Position numbers and translations under genes: made by a program. Below the pieces are notes generated by a model. That model was not told the DNA's origin and made no database searches. It saw only the letters and a list, made by a program, of their open reading frames with translations. Of a DNA stretch of 64,000 nt, positions 47,906 to 55,654 are shown piece by piece (within the stretch, counting starts at the first letter, position 1; each line of letters starts with the position of its first letter). Source of the DNA: Gluconobacter thailandicus F149-1 = NBRC 100600 (GTDB taxonomy: Bacteria; Pseudomonadota; Alphaproteobacteria; Acetobacterales; Acetobacteraceae); assembly GCF_000964465.1 (NCBI RefSeq), contig NZ_BANH01000017.1, forward strand, positions 109,353-173,352. Reading direction: 5' to 3'.

Positions 47906-49615
47906 ATGGCTGGAAAACTGATTGATCAGTATGGCAACCCCATTGAACCCAAGGTTCTGACGCAGGAGATTGCGGGGCCGGATTACATTGGCCAGCGCCC
48001 TGCCATTCTTTCGGATCTGCCGATCGGTCTGAATCCGGTGATCCTGGGCGAAGCTCTGCGGGCTGCTGACGGTGGCGACAGTCTGGCCTGGCAGACCATT
48101 GCGGAACTCATTGAAGAAAAGGACGCGCATTACCAGGGCGTTCTGGGGACGCGGAAACGCTCCGTGGCGCAGTTGCCGATCACTGTTGACCCGGCAAGTG
48201 ATGATCCGCAGCACAAAAAGCATGCTGAATTCATCCAGGACTGGCTGCGGCTGGGTCTGCTGGAAGATGCCCTTCAGGACATTCTGGATGCCATTGGCAA
48301 GGGCTGGTCCGTCCATGAACTGACGTGGGACTTGCAGCCGGGATGCAACCGGATCGTGGCCATGGAATGGCGGCCGCAGCGCTGGTTTGAACCAAGTTAT
48401 CAGGACGGCGAGACCATCCTGATCCGGGAGGCCAATGCGGAACCGGCTCCGGCGAGTGTTGAGGGTGCGCCGGTTCAGACCGGGTTCAAGGCCATGCCGC
48501 CGCACAAATTCATTGTTCACAAGCACAAAAGCTGGTCCGGTCTGACGATGCGTTCGGGCCTGACGCGCACAGTCGCGTTCCTGGTCATGTTCAAGCATTT
48601 CACGGCGCGGGACTGGGGGCTGTTCGTCCAGAGTTATGGGCTGCCGCTGCGGATCGGAAAGTTCGGACCAGGCGCGTCTGAAGAACAGAAGCGGGTTCTG
48701 CGTCGGGCGGTGTTTGATCTGATGGGTGCAGCTGGCGCTGTTATTCCCGACAGCATGCAGCTGGAGATGATCGAGCCCAAACATGGTGCGGGATCGAACG
48801 ATATTCATCAGCGCCGCTGTGATTGGCTGGACGCGCAGATCAGCAAGGTGGTTCTGGGGCAGACAGGCACGACGGATAGCAAACAGGGCGCGCATGCTTC
48901 CGGCGCAATCCACCGGCTTGTGCAGGAGGATATTGAGCGTGCCGATGCACGGTTAGCGTCCGGCACGATCAACCGTCAGGCGGTCGTGCCGATGATCGAC
49001 ATGACGTTTGGCCCACAGCCGATGGGGCAATATCCAAAAATCAGCATTGGCCGCCCTGATGAGCCAACGGTTGCGGACGTGACGAACGCGCTTCAGTGGC
49101 TGGGGCCGCAGGGGCTCACGGTTGCGGCGACTGAAGTGCGTCAGCGCCTCGGGTTCTCTGACCCGGAAGATGGAGAGGAAGTTATTGGCGGACGGGCACC
49201 GACGCCGCCTGCCACGCCGCCTCATACGCTTCCAGCCGAGGTGCGGCCTGCGCAGGAAGAGCCGCCCCATGCCAGTGCGCCCACACCGCAGGACGAGGCC
49301 GAAGCCGAGACCAAACAGACGCTGCATTCCCAGCTTGGGCAGGTTCTGATCAGGCATACGCGGGAGAATGGACCGGGGCTTGTGTCAGCGCTGTCTGCCA
49401 GCGCGGCACGGGAGTGTGCCGAGGGTTTTGCAGCAATGTGCCGCCCTGCACAGGACGCCTACGAACAGGCGACGTCCCTTGAGGATTTCCGTGCCCGGCT
49501 TGAAGCCATGCGTCTGCCGCCTGAAAAGCTGGCAGATGCGATGGCCAATGCGATGATGGTGGCGGAGCTGGCTGGCGAAGCCATGGTGCTCGATCAGATG
49601 CGCGCTGATGGCTGA
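47906..49615 (+). CDS. Portal protein (DUF935, Mu gp29)
   Basis: 569 residues from the ATG at 47906. The DUF935 pattern includes EKDAHYQGVLGTRKRSV, GKGWSVHELTW and TARDWGLFVQSYGLPLRIGK. It forms the DNA entry ring. The C-terminal third is Pro/Glu-rich then helical. It overlaps gp30 by 8 bases. Confidence 0.94.
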   Translation: MAGKLIDQYGNPIEPKVLTQEIAGPDYIGQRPAILSDLPIGLNPVILGEALRAADGGDSLAWQTIAELIEEKDAHYQGVLGTRKRSVAQLPITVDPASDDPQHKKHAEFIQDWLRLGLLEDALQDILDAIGKGWSVHELTWDLQPGCNRIVAMEWRPQRWFEPSYQDGETILIREANAEPAPASVEGAPVQTGFKAMPPHKFIVHKHKSWSGLTMRSGLTRTVAFLVMFKHFTARDWGLFVQSYGLPLRIGKFGPGASEEQKRVLRRAVFDLMGAAGAVIPDSMQLEMIEPKHGAGSNDIHQRRCDWLDAQISKVVLGQTGTTDSKQGAHASGAIHRLVQEDIERADARLASGTINRQAVVPMIDMTFGPQPMGQYPKISIGRPDEPTVADVTNALQWLGPQGLTVAATEVRQRLGFSDPEDGEEVIGGRAPTPPATPPHTLPAEVRPAQEEPPHASAPTPQDEAEAETKQTLHSQLGQVLIRHTRENGPGLVSALSASAARECAEGFAAMCRPAQDAYEQATSLEDFRARLEAMRLPPEKLADAMANAMMVAELAGEAMVLDQMRADG

Positions 49616-50942
49616 GAGCATCCTTCAGGCTGTCAGGTTGCCGCCAAAAGACGCGCTGGCCTATTTCCGGCAGAAGGAAAACGTCTCGACAGATCACTGG
49701 ACGGATCTGTGGCACGAGGGGCATGCCCGTGGATTCATGGTGGCAGGTGCGGCGTCTCAGGATCTGCTGAAGGATCTGCGCACCGGCGTGGACAAGATCA
49801 TGTCCCAGGGCATGACCATGCAGGAGTGGCGCAAGGAATTTCCGCAGATCGCGGATCGCTACGGCTGGCAGTATAACGGATCTCCGGGCTGGCGCGCGGA
49901 TATCATTTACGACACGAACATGACCACGGCGCTGTCTGCGGGACGTTACCGGCGCATGGTCACGCCGGAGGCTCTGGAGCTGTATCCCTTCTGGCGATAC
50001 ACGCATCACGCCTGTCTTCATCCCCGGCCCCAGCATGTTGCCTGGGACGGGTTGATCCTTCCAGCAGATGATCCGTGGTGGCAGACGCATTTCCCTCCGA
50101 ATGGCTGGCGCTGCCATTGCACGGTTGAGGTTGTGTCCCGCGCCAAGCTCAAACGCATGGGCTGGGAGGTCTCTGAAGCGCCGCCAATCGAGACACGGCC
50201 GTGGATCAATCCGCGCAATGGGACGGTGCATCAGGTTCCGGTCGGGATCGATCCGGGTTTTGCGTACAATCCGGGGCGTGCCTGGAAGACGAATGAGGAT
50301 ATCCGTTCCGGGCGTGCGCAAAGCCGTTTCGTGGCGGAAGATGCAGGGCCGACACGCGCTCCCAACCGGCAGCCGATTGCACCGGAGACAACCGGGGTTC
50401 GCCCGTCTGTGGTTCCAGAGGCAGCGCCGCATGTGCAGGTTCCAGAACCTGCACAACACCGGCCTTTGTCCGAGCCGGAACAGCGGCATACCGACATCAA
50501 GGGCATGCTGGATATCCTGCATTCCCCAGATGGCACGCGGGAGCTGCCTGTGGGGACTGTGCCCGCTGGCGTCCAGGCTGCACTGGGGGCGAAGTCTGAC
50601 CGTGCCCTGTTCTCGACAGTGACGGCGCGCAAACAGCTGAAGAACCATGCAGATCTGACGGATGATGATTACAGGCTGCTGCCGGAGATCCTGTCTGACC
50701 CTGCTGTCATTGCGCATTCACGGGCATTGCATGTGCTGCTGTTCCGTCGCCTGGGGAAACTCTATCGCGCCGTCGTCAAGGTGACGCAGGATGGACAGCA
50801 TATCTATGTGCAGTCCTTCCACGTCACGACCGTGACAGAGGCGCGTCGAGCCATGAAGGGGCGCGACGTCGTCAAGGGAACGCTGGCAGATCTGGAAGAG
50901 GATGGTGACGCACCGGCCGGGCCTCACAGTAACCCGGCATAG
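49608..50942 (+). CDS. Mu gp30/F-like minor head protein with C-terminal nuclease-like domain
   Basis: 444 residues. Residues 1-190 carry the head-morphogenesis fold (MTTALSAGRYRRM, then CLHPRP and the Cys/His cluster NGWRCHCTVEVV). A Pro/Gln-rich linker follows, then residues 295-430 with RALFSTVTARKQLKNHADLT, LLFRRLGKLYRAVVKVT and VQSFHVTTVTEARRAM. These resemble the PBECR (barnase/EndoU/colicin E5-D/RelE-like) nuclease group. Its role may be an injected effector. The nuclease call is inference. Confidence 0.8.
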   Translation: MAESILQAVRLPPKDALAYFRQKENVSTDHWTDLWHEGHARGFMVAGAASQDLLKDLRTGVDKIMSQGMTMQEWRKEFPQIADRYGWQYNGSPGWRADIIYDTNMTTALSAGRYRRMVTPEALELYPFWRYTHHACLHPRPQHVAWDGLILPADDPWWQTHFPPNGWRCHCTVEVVSRAKLKRMGWEVSEAPPIETRPWINPRNGTVHQVPVGIDPGFAYNPGRAWKTNEDIRSGRAQSRFVAEDAGPTRAPNRQPIAPETTGVRPSVVPEAAPHVQVPEPAQHRPLSEPEQRHTDIKGMLDILHSPDGTRELPVGTVPAGVQAALGAKSDRALFSTVTARKQLKNHADLTDDDYRLLPEILSDPAVIAHSRALHVLLFRRLGKLYRAVVKVTQDGQHIYVQSFHVTTVTEARRAMKGRDVVKGTLADLEEDGDAPAGPHSNPA

Positions 50943-50947
50943 CACTC

Positions 50948-50997
50948 CCCTCGAAACCGAGGGTGTTACGGCTGTGAGAATAACACCGTGTCACAGC
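50948..50997 (+). ncRNA. Hairpin and possible H-type pseudoknot between gp30 and gpG
   Basis: A 6-bp hairpin CCCTCG-AAAC-CGAGGG (50948-50963) competes with a pseudoknot. In it GGTGTTA (50962-50968) pairs with TAACACC (50981-50987), and GCTGTGA (50971-50977) pairs with TCACAGC (50991-50997). Both interleaved stems are perfect 7-bp helices with loops of 2-3 bases. Confidence 0.5.
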
Positions 50998-51042
50998 ACG
51001 TCACCGGGCACAGTCTAGCGCGTTCAGAAAAGGATTTCCACA

Positions 51043-51543
51043 ATGGCGTTGATGCAGGTTCGTGGCGACTGGGCACCGATGCGGGGGGCGCTGGAGAAGA
51101 TTGCCGCGATCAGCCGGTCACCTCAGGCGATCCTTGAAGCGATTGCTCTGGAACTGGAAGACAATACGCGGCGTCGGTTCACGACGAACGTTGCGCCGGA
51201 TGGCACTCCTTGGGCACCACTCAATCCAGTCTATGCGTCCAGCCGCAAGCCTTTGCCGATCCTTGTACAGAGCGGGCAGCTCCGCCAGCAGCTCCCCACT
51301 GAAGTTCGAGGTCCTACGATCATTGTCGGGAGCGCTATGCCTTATGGTGGCACACATCAGTTTGGAGCCACGATCATTCCCAGGACTGAACCTCGCCTGA
51401 AGTTCAAAATGGGTGGGAAATTTTTCTCGCCTAAAAAAGTTGTCATTCCGGCCCGGCCATTCCTCGGCTTTGGCGCTGAGGACCGCGTGGCTGTCGAGGA
51501 GCAGCTGCATCTTGCCCTGGAACTGGCAATGCGGGCACGATAG
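51043..51543 (+). CDS. Virion morphogenesis protein (Mu gpG)
   Basis: 166 residues. Typical blocks are RRFTTNVAPDGTPWAPLNP, PLPILVQSGQLRQQL, GTHQFGA and ARPFLGFGAEDR. It is involved in head-tail joining or tail completion in Mu-like phages. It is preceded by a structured 100-bp spacer. Confidence 0.92.
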   Translation: MALMQVRGDWAPMRGALEKIAAISRSPQAILEAIALELEDNTRRRFTTNVAPDGTPWAPLNPVYASSRKPLPILVQSGQLRQQLPTEVRGPTIIVGSAMPYGGTHQFGATIIPRTEPRLKFKMGGKFFSPKKVVIPARPFLGFGAEDRVAVEEQLHLALELAMRAR

Positions 51544-51563
51544 GCATGCATGGGGTGGTCATT

Positions 51564-51731
51564 GTGTTTTTGAACACGTTTAAAACGTTTTAAGACGGGT
51601 CTGGAGCGCGTTTCAGATGTCTCTGGGGGGATTGGATGTCCCGGACTGGCTCTGACGGCACACAGCGTGAAATTTCCGGGGTGCATTCGCGCCCCTGAAG
51701 AGAGATCTCTTTCCGCCCGATAGTGGCGGCA
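51564..51731 (+). promoter_or_regulatory. Candidate late promoter region before the protease gene
   Basis: It contains a hairpin GTGTT/AACAC (51564-51577), a perfect palindrome TTAAAACGTTTTAA (51580-51593), and the inverted repeat GGGGTGC-ATTC-GCGCCCC beginning at 51678. That repeat starts 54 bases before the ATG at 51732, as upstream of the endolysin. Mu has its PI late promoter at the same place. Confidence 0.55.
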
Positions 51732-52739
51732 ATGAACACCGCTGTCACCCTTCTTGATCTGGCACAGCCTTCCACCGGAACCGACGCGGTTCCGCAGTGG
51801 GTGCATCTCTGTCCGGCAGGCACATTCAAAGGCATCAAGGGAGATCCCGTGACGCTGGCTGATCCGGATGCCGTCATCCGTGCATCCATGGCGGCGGGAA
51901 AGCTTGTTCTCGATGAAAACCACTCGACAGATCTGGCTGCCCCAAAAGGTAAGCCAGCGCCTGCTCGTGCCTGGATCACGCGCATGGAAAACCGTGCGGA
52001 TGGTTTGTGGGGTATGGCCGACTGGACGCCGACAGGCCGCAGTCTGATGGCGGCGAAGGAATACCGGGCGATTTCCCCGGTGATCGAGAGCCGTGGTGGT
52101 GTTGTCACACGAATACTGCGTGCTGCCCTCACAAACGATCCAAACCTGACGTTGGTGACGCTGCACTCCCAAAATACTCCGGAGAAGACGATGGATATCG
52201 CAAAAGTCCGTAAGGCGTTGGGATTGCCCGACACCGCGACGGAAGAAGACGCGCTGGCAGCCATGACTGAAAGCCGGACGTCCGTGACCCTGCACAGCAG
52301 CGTGGCGACGGTGCTTGGCGTGGATGCCGGTGCTGATAATTCTGCCCTGCTGGCAGCGCTTCAGACGCGCCTGAAGGACAACACGTCCAATGACCGTGTT
52401 GCGGAGCTGGAAGGTCAGATCAAGACGATCAAGGAACAGGCATCCCGTGACAAGGTCATGGGACTGATGGCCCAGGCTACCGCTGAGGGTGCGGTCATTA
52501 CCGACAAGCAGCGTGACAATCTGATCACCCTGCATTCCTCAAACGCTGACTTCGCTGTGGACCTGATCAAGGGTCTGCCGCGCACGAACCTGAACGGCAC
52601 GAAGGTCACCCGCCATTCTGCCGCAGGGGCTGGCAGCGAGATCCGCACGGGATCGTCTGACGCTGATCTGGAAAAGATGGCGTCGGCATTCGGCGTGAGT
52701 GTTGCTGACATCAAGAAGGAGACCGGTCGTGGCGCTTAA
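51732..52739 (+). CDS. Head maturation protease (Mu gpI-like) with scaffold
   Basis: 335 residues from the ATG at 51732 (GTG 51723 is in frame). The protease half has the candidate catalytic region DENHSTDL and EYRAISPVIES. The second half is helical (NDRVAELEGQIKTIKEQASRDKV) as expected for scaffold. A nested start at 52191 may produce the scaffold alone. It overlaps the decoration gene by 11 bases. Confidence 0.9.
   Translation: MNTAVTLLDLAQPSTGTDAVPQWVHLCPAGTFKGIKGDPVTLADPDAVIRASMAAGKLVLDENHSTDLAAPKGKPAPARAWITRMENRADGLWGMADWTPTGRSLMAAKEYRAISPVIESRGGVVTRILRAALTNDPNLTLVTLHSQNTPEKTMDIAKVRKALGLPDTATEEDALAAMTESRTSVTLHSSVATVLGVDAGADNSALLAALQTRLKDNTSNDRVAELEGQIKTIKEQASRDKVMGLMAQATAEGAVITDKQRDNLITLHSSNADFAVDLIKGLPRTNLNGTKVTRHSAAGAGSEIRTGSSDADLEKMASAFGVSVADIKKETGRGA
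52191..52739 (+). CDS. Probable nested scaffold (Mu gpZ-like)
   Basis: The ATG at 52191 is in frame inside the protease gene, with GGAGAAG three bases upstream. It would give 182 residues containing the coiled-coil scaffold. Mu makes its scaffold from an internal start in the same manner. Confidence 0.6.
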   Translation: MDIAKVRKALGLPDTATEEDALAAMTESRTSVTLHSSVATVLGVDAGADNSALLAALQTRLKDNTSNDRVAELEGQIKTIKEQASRDKVMGLMAQATAEGAVITDKQRDNLITLHSSNADFAVDLIKGLPRTNLNGTKVTRHSAAGAGSEIRTGSSDADLEKMASAFGVSVADIKKETGRGA

Positions 52740-53181
52740 ATCAGATCGCGTTCTGGTCCGGGCCCTTGGGCCGCGCCTTCGTCCGTTTGGTCTGCCGTGT
52801 GCAGCAAACATGACTGTGTTCCGGGGTTCGATCGTCATTGTCTTTTCTGACGGAACGATTGCACCGGCCGGAACGGCAACCCCTTCGGGCCTGACTGTGG
52901 CTCCCAAGGTTGCGGGCATCGCAATGCACTTCCAGAGCAATGTCTCCAATTCTCCGGTGATGAGCGGGCAGTATGGCCCCGGCCGTGTTGAGCTGGATCT
53001 GGGCACTTATGCGTTGCCGTTCGACACGGCTCCGACCTGGGACAAGTTGAACTCTCCGGTTTACGCCGTGGATGACGAGACCGTCTCCCTCACCGAAACC
53101 CCTGAAGGCGGCAGCGCCCGGACACTGGTCGGCACATTTGTCGGCCTGGATGAGACCGGCACGCCCTTCGTGACACTCTGA
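52729..53181 (+). CDS. Head decoration-like protein
   Basis: About 150 residues from the GTG at 52729. It is beta-rich (GSIVIVFSDGTIAPAG, ARTLVGTFVGLDETGTPFV) and sits directly before the major capsid, as small decoration proteins do. An internal ATG cannot be excluded. Confidence 0.7.
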   Translation: MALKSDRVLVRALGPRLRPFGLPCAANMTVFRGSIVIVFSDGTIAPAGTATPSGLTVAPKVAGIAMHFQSNVSNSPVMSGQYGPGRVELDLGTYALPFDTAPTWDKLNSPVYAVDDETVSLTETPEGGSARTLVGTFVGLDETGTPFVTL

Positions 53182-53192
53182 GGAACTGATCC

Positions 53193-54137
53193 GTGGAAAT
53201 TAATGCGGGTAACATCAACGCCCTGTCGGCCTCGCTGAATCTGGCGTTCAACAAGCCGATTGGAACTGGTCCCAGCCAGTACAAACGCTTTTCGATGGAA
53301 ATGCCGTCCGATGCCGGGGAAGAGTTTTATCCCCGTCTGGCAGAGCTTCCGGGCTTTCGTGAATGGATTGGCTCGCGTCAGGTCCATGAGCTGGAAGCAG
53401 AAGCCTATATTCTGAAGAACAGGACGTTCGAGCAGACGATCGGCGTCAAGCGGACAGACATTGAAGACGACAAGCTCGGTTGGCTTTCGACCTTCGTCTC
53501 ACAGCTTGGTCAGGACGCGGCCGAGATGCCGGACAAGCTCTGTTTTGAGGTTCTTGGTGCAGGCGACAAGATCCAGTGCATCGACAAGCAGTACTTCTTT
53601 GACACCGATCACATGGCGATCGGCGAAGACAAGGTGCCGTTTGTTTACTCCAATTACGCCACCCCAAAAGATGGCGAGACGGCAGGACCAGCCTGGTACC
53701 TCCTGTGCACAACCCGTGTTTTCAAGCCCATTATCTGGCAGCCACGTCGCCCCTTTGCAATTACGGCAAAGACCCGTCTGACCGACGATAATGTCTTTGA
53801 AGACGATCGTTTTGTCTGGGGTGCTGATGGACGTTGCGTGGCCGGTGTCGGCATGTGGCAGCTTGCCTACAAGAGCATTCGCCCGCTGAACCAGGACAGC
53901 TTTGAGGATGCGCTGGCGGCAATGGCCAGTCTCTGCCGCGCAGATGGCACGCCTTACGGGCTGGTACCTGATCTCCTGGTCGTACCAAGCAATCTTCAGA
54001 AGGCCGGGCGCTATCTGCTGAAATCAGATTTTGCGCCAACGGTGCTCAACGGCGCGTCCGGCACCGCGTCCAATCCATGGGTCGGTGCGGCAGAGCTGAT
54101 GGTCTCTCCACGCCTCTCCCAGAAGGTAGGAGGCTAA
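53193..54137 (+). CDS. Major capsid protein (Mu gpT-like)
   Basis: 314 residues from a GTG with AGGAAC upstream. Mu gpT family marks are NALSASLNLAFNKPIG, LPGFREWIGSRQVHELEA and ERTFEQTIGVKR-like ENRT/KNRTFEQTIGVKRTDIEDDKLG. The C-terminal LAAMASLCRADGTPYGLVPDLLVVP is also conserved. Frame is intact. Confidence 0.94.
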   Translation: MEINAGNINALSASLNLAFNKPIGTGPSQYKRFSMEMPSDAGEEFYPRLAELPGFREWIGSRQVHELEAEAYILKNRTFEQTIGVKRTDIEDDKLGWLSTFVSQLGQDAAEMPDKLCFEVLGAGDKIQCIDKQYFFDTDHMAIGEDKVPFVYSNYATPKDGETAGPAWYLLCTTRVFKPIIWQPRRPFAITAKTRLTDDNVFEDDRFVWGADGRCVAGVGMWQLAYKSIRPLNQDSFEDALAAMASLCRADGTPYGLVPDLLVVPSNLQKAGRYLLKSDFAPTVLNGASGTASNPWVGAAELMVSPRLSQKVGG

Positions 54138-54140
54138 GTC

Positions 54141-54446
54141 ATGGATACGCCTGAAGGGAATGACACCGTGGACAATGAAAAGAACAAGGATGTGAAGGCA
54201 CCTGTCATGCCGAAGGACACCAAGGCGAAGGCTCCGGCAAAGGTTCTCGGGCATGTCCTGACGAAGGGGCACGCGATCAAGTTGCATGAAGGCGACATCG
54301 TTGTGACCTGTTCCGAGCCCGGCTTCCGTCGTGCTGGACTGGAGCATCCTCATGTGAAGGTGCACTCTGAAGGCAGCCTGACCGAAGCCCAGCTGAAGAT
54401 GCTGCGAACCGAGCCGAAGATCACCGTGATCGAGATCGGCGGCTGA
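54141..54446 (+). CDS. Mu gp35-like protein
   Basis: 101 residues. A Lys/Asp-rich N-terminus is followed by GFRRAGLEHPHVKV and KMLRTEPKITVIEI, as in the FluMu N-terminal/gp35 family. Function unknown. Confidence 0.85.
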   Translation: MDTPEGNDTVDNEKNKDVKAPVMPKDTKAKAPAKVLGHVLTKGHAIKLHEGDIVVTCSEPGFRRAGLEHPHVKVHSEGSLTEAQLKMLRTEPKITVIEIGG

Positions 54447-54447
54447 C

Positions 54448-54867
54448 ATGGCTTATGCCACCGTCCAGGACATGATGACGCGGTTTTCCGAGCAGGAAAT
54501 TCTGGAGGTCACGACGCCTCCAGGAGAGAGCTACGGCCAGATTGATCAGGTCAAGGTTCAGGCTGCTCTGGATGATGCCACCGATGAAATGGATGGCTAC
54601 CTGCGGCGGCGTTATCAGACGCCGGTACCGGTGGTTCCGTCCAAGATGGTGTCCGTCTGCTGTGCGTTGGCGCGCTTTAACCTGTGCGAGAGCGGATATG
54701 TCATCGCAGGGGAGAAAGTCACCGATGCGCATAAGGGTGCGCTGGCGTGGCTGCGGGGCGTCAGTGCCGGGTCTATCGTCCTGGAAGGCGAGTTGCAGGG
54801 CAACACCAGCGAGAACTGGGCGGATTATCAGAGCCGCCCAACCTCATACCGGGGGCTGTTCGGATGA
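54448..54867 (+). CDS. DUF1320 protein (Mu gp36)
   Basis: 139 residues. YATVQDMMTRFSEQEILEVT and DDATDEMDGYLRRRYQTPV are diagnostic for DUF1320, a head-tail connector-type helical protein. It overlaps the next gene by four bases. Confidence 0.93.
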   Translation: MAYATVQDMMTRFSEQEILEVTTPPGESYGQIDQVKVQAALDDATDEMDGYLRRRYQTPVPVVPSKMVSVCCALARFNLCESGYVIAGEKVTDAHKGALAWLRGVSAGSIVLEGELQGNTSENWADYQSRPTSYRGLFG

Positions 54868-55442
54868 CCCTGAGCGATAACCAGTATCCGGCAACGCTGG
54901 TTGACGGCGACGTTATGGCCGTTTGCTACAGGGCGATTGAAACCGCCTTGCAGACCGTCATGCCTGCGGATGGTAAGTTCCGGTACGTGCCACTCACGCC
55001 CCGGCCAAGCGACACCCAGTGGCGGGCATTTACCGGCAAGATGCCGGTTGTCGGGATCGGCTGGCAGGGCTGGCACGCCGGTAAACTGCCGGGAGCAACG
55101 TTTCGCGGGCCGCTGGTCTTTTCAGTGGCAATCCTCACAGCGCACCGGCAGCCAGAACATCTCTATGTCGGAGACGGCAAGCTGGCGGGTGCTTTTGGCG
55201 TCACGGCGGCGGCCATCGGTGTGCTGAACGGCCTGACTGTGTCAGGAGCCGGGACGGCCTATGTGATGAGCGCATCCAGCGCTGAACTGGCGCAGTTCCT
55301 TGAAGAGGGCCAGTCGAGTGTTCTGCTGACGGTGCAGTTCGAAAATGTGGCGCTCGAACTGGAGCGCATTACGCCCCAGCTCGATGATTTCAAAACGCTG
55401 TCCAGTGAGATTGTGGACAGCCCTTCAGGAGAACCGACGTGA
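54864..55442 (+). CDS. DUF1834 protein (Mu gp37)
   Basis: 192 residues from the ATG at 54864. FAVAILTAHRQPEHLY-like SVAILTAHRQPEHLYVGDGK and the conserved position identify it as the gp37 family, probably a tail terminator. It overlaps gp38. Confidence 0.8.
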   Translation: MTLSDNQYPATLVDGDVMAVCYRAIETALQTVMPADGKFRYVPLTPRPSDTQWRAFTGKMPVVGIGWQGWHAGKLPGATFRGPLVFSVAILTAHRQPEHLYVGDGKLAGAFGVTAAAIGVLNGLTVSGAGTAYVMSASSAELAQFLEEGQSSVLLTVQFENVALELERITPQLDDFKTLSSEIVDSPSGEPT

Positions 55443-55654
55443 CGGTCAAGCTCGTTACGGCCGCACCGGGGCGTCGTGTTGTGACGCCTTCGGGTGTGGT
55501 CGTTCCCGACAAGTTCAAGGTCAACATTTCCGATCCGTACTGGGCTCGGATGTGGCGTGACAAGGACATCGTTGAAACCACTGCCCAGACTGACAAGCCT
55601 GTCGGTGGGGCGGCACCGGCGGCGACTGCTGCTCCGGCCGTGGAGAAAAAGTGA
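55439..55654 (+). CDS. DUF2635 protein (Mu gp38)
   Basis: 71 residues from a GTG. APGRRVVTPSGVVVPDKFKV and DPYWARMWRDKDIV are diagnostic. It immediately precedes the sheath gene, overlapping it by one base. Confidence 0.92.
   Translation: MTVKLVTAAPGRRVVTPSGVVVPDKFKVNISDPYWARMWRDKDIVETTAQTDKPVGGAAPAATAAPAVEKK

Noticed and set aside
47849..52535. Several long minus-strand frames across the phage head genes (47849-48913, 49350-50717, 51357-52535)
   Set aside because: All are Arg/His/Gln-rich antisense shadows of clearly identified Mu-like genes.
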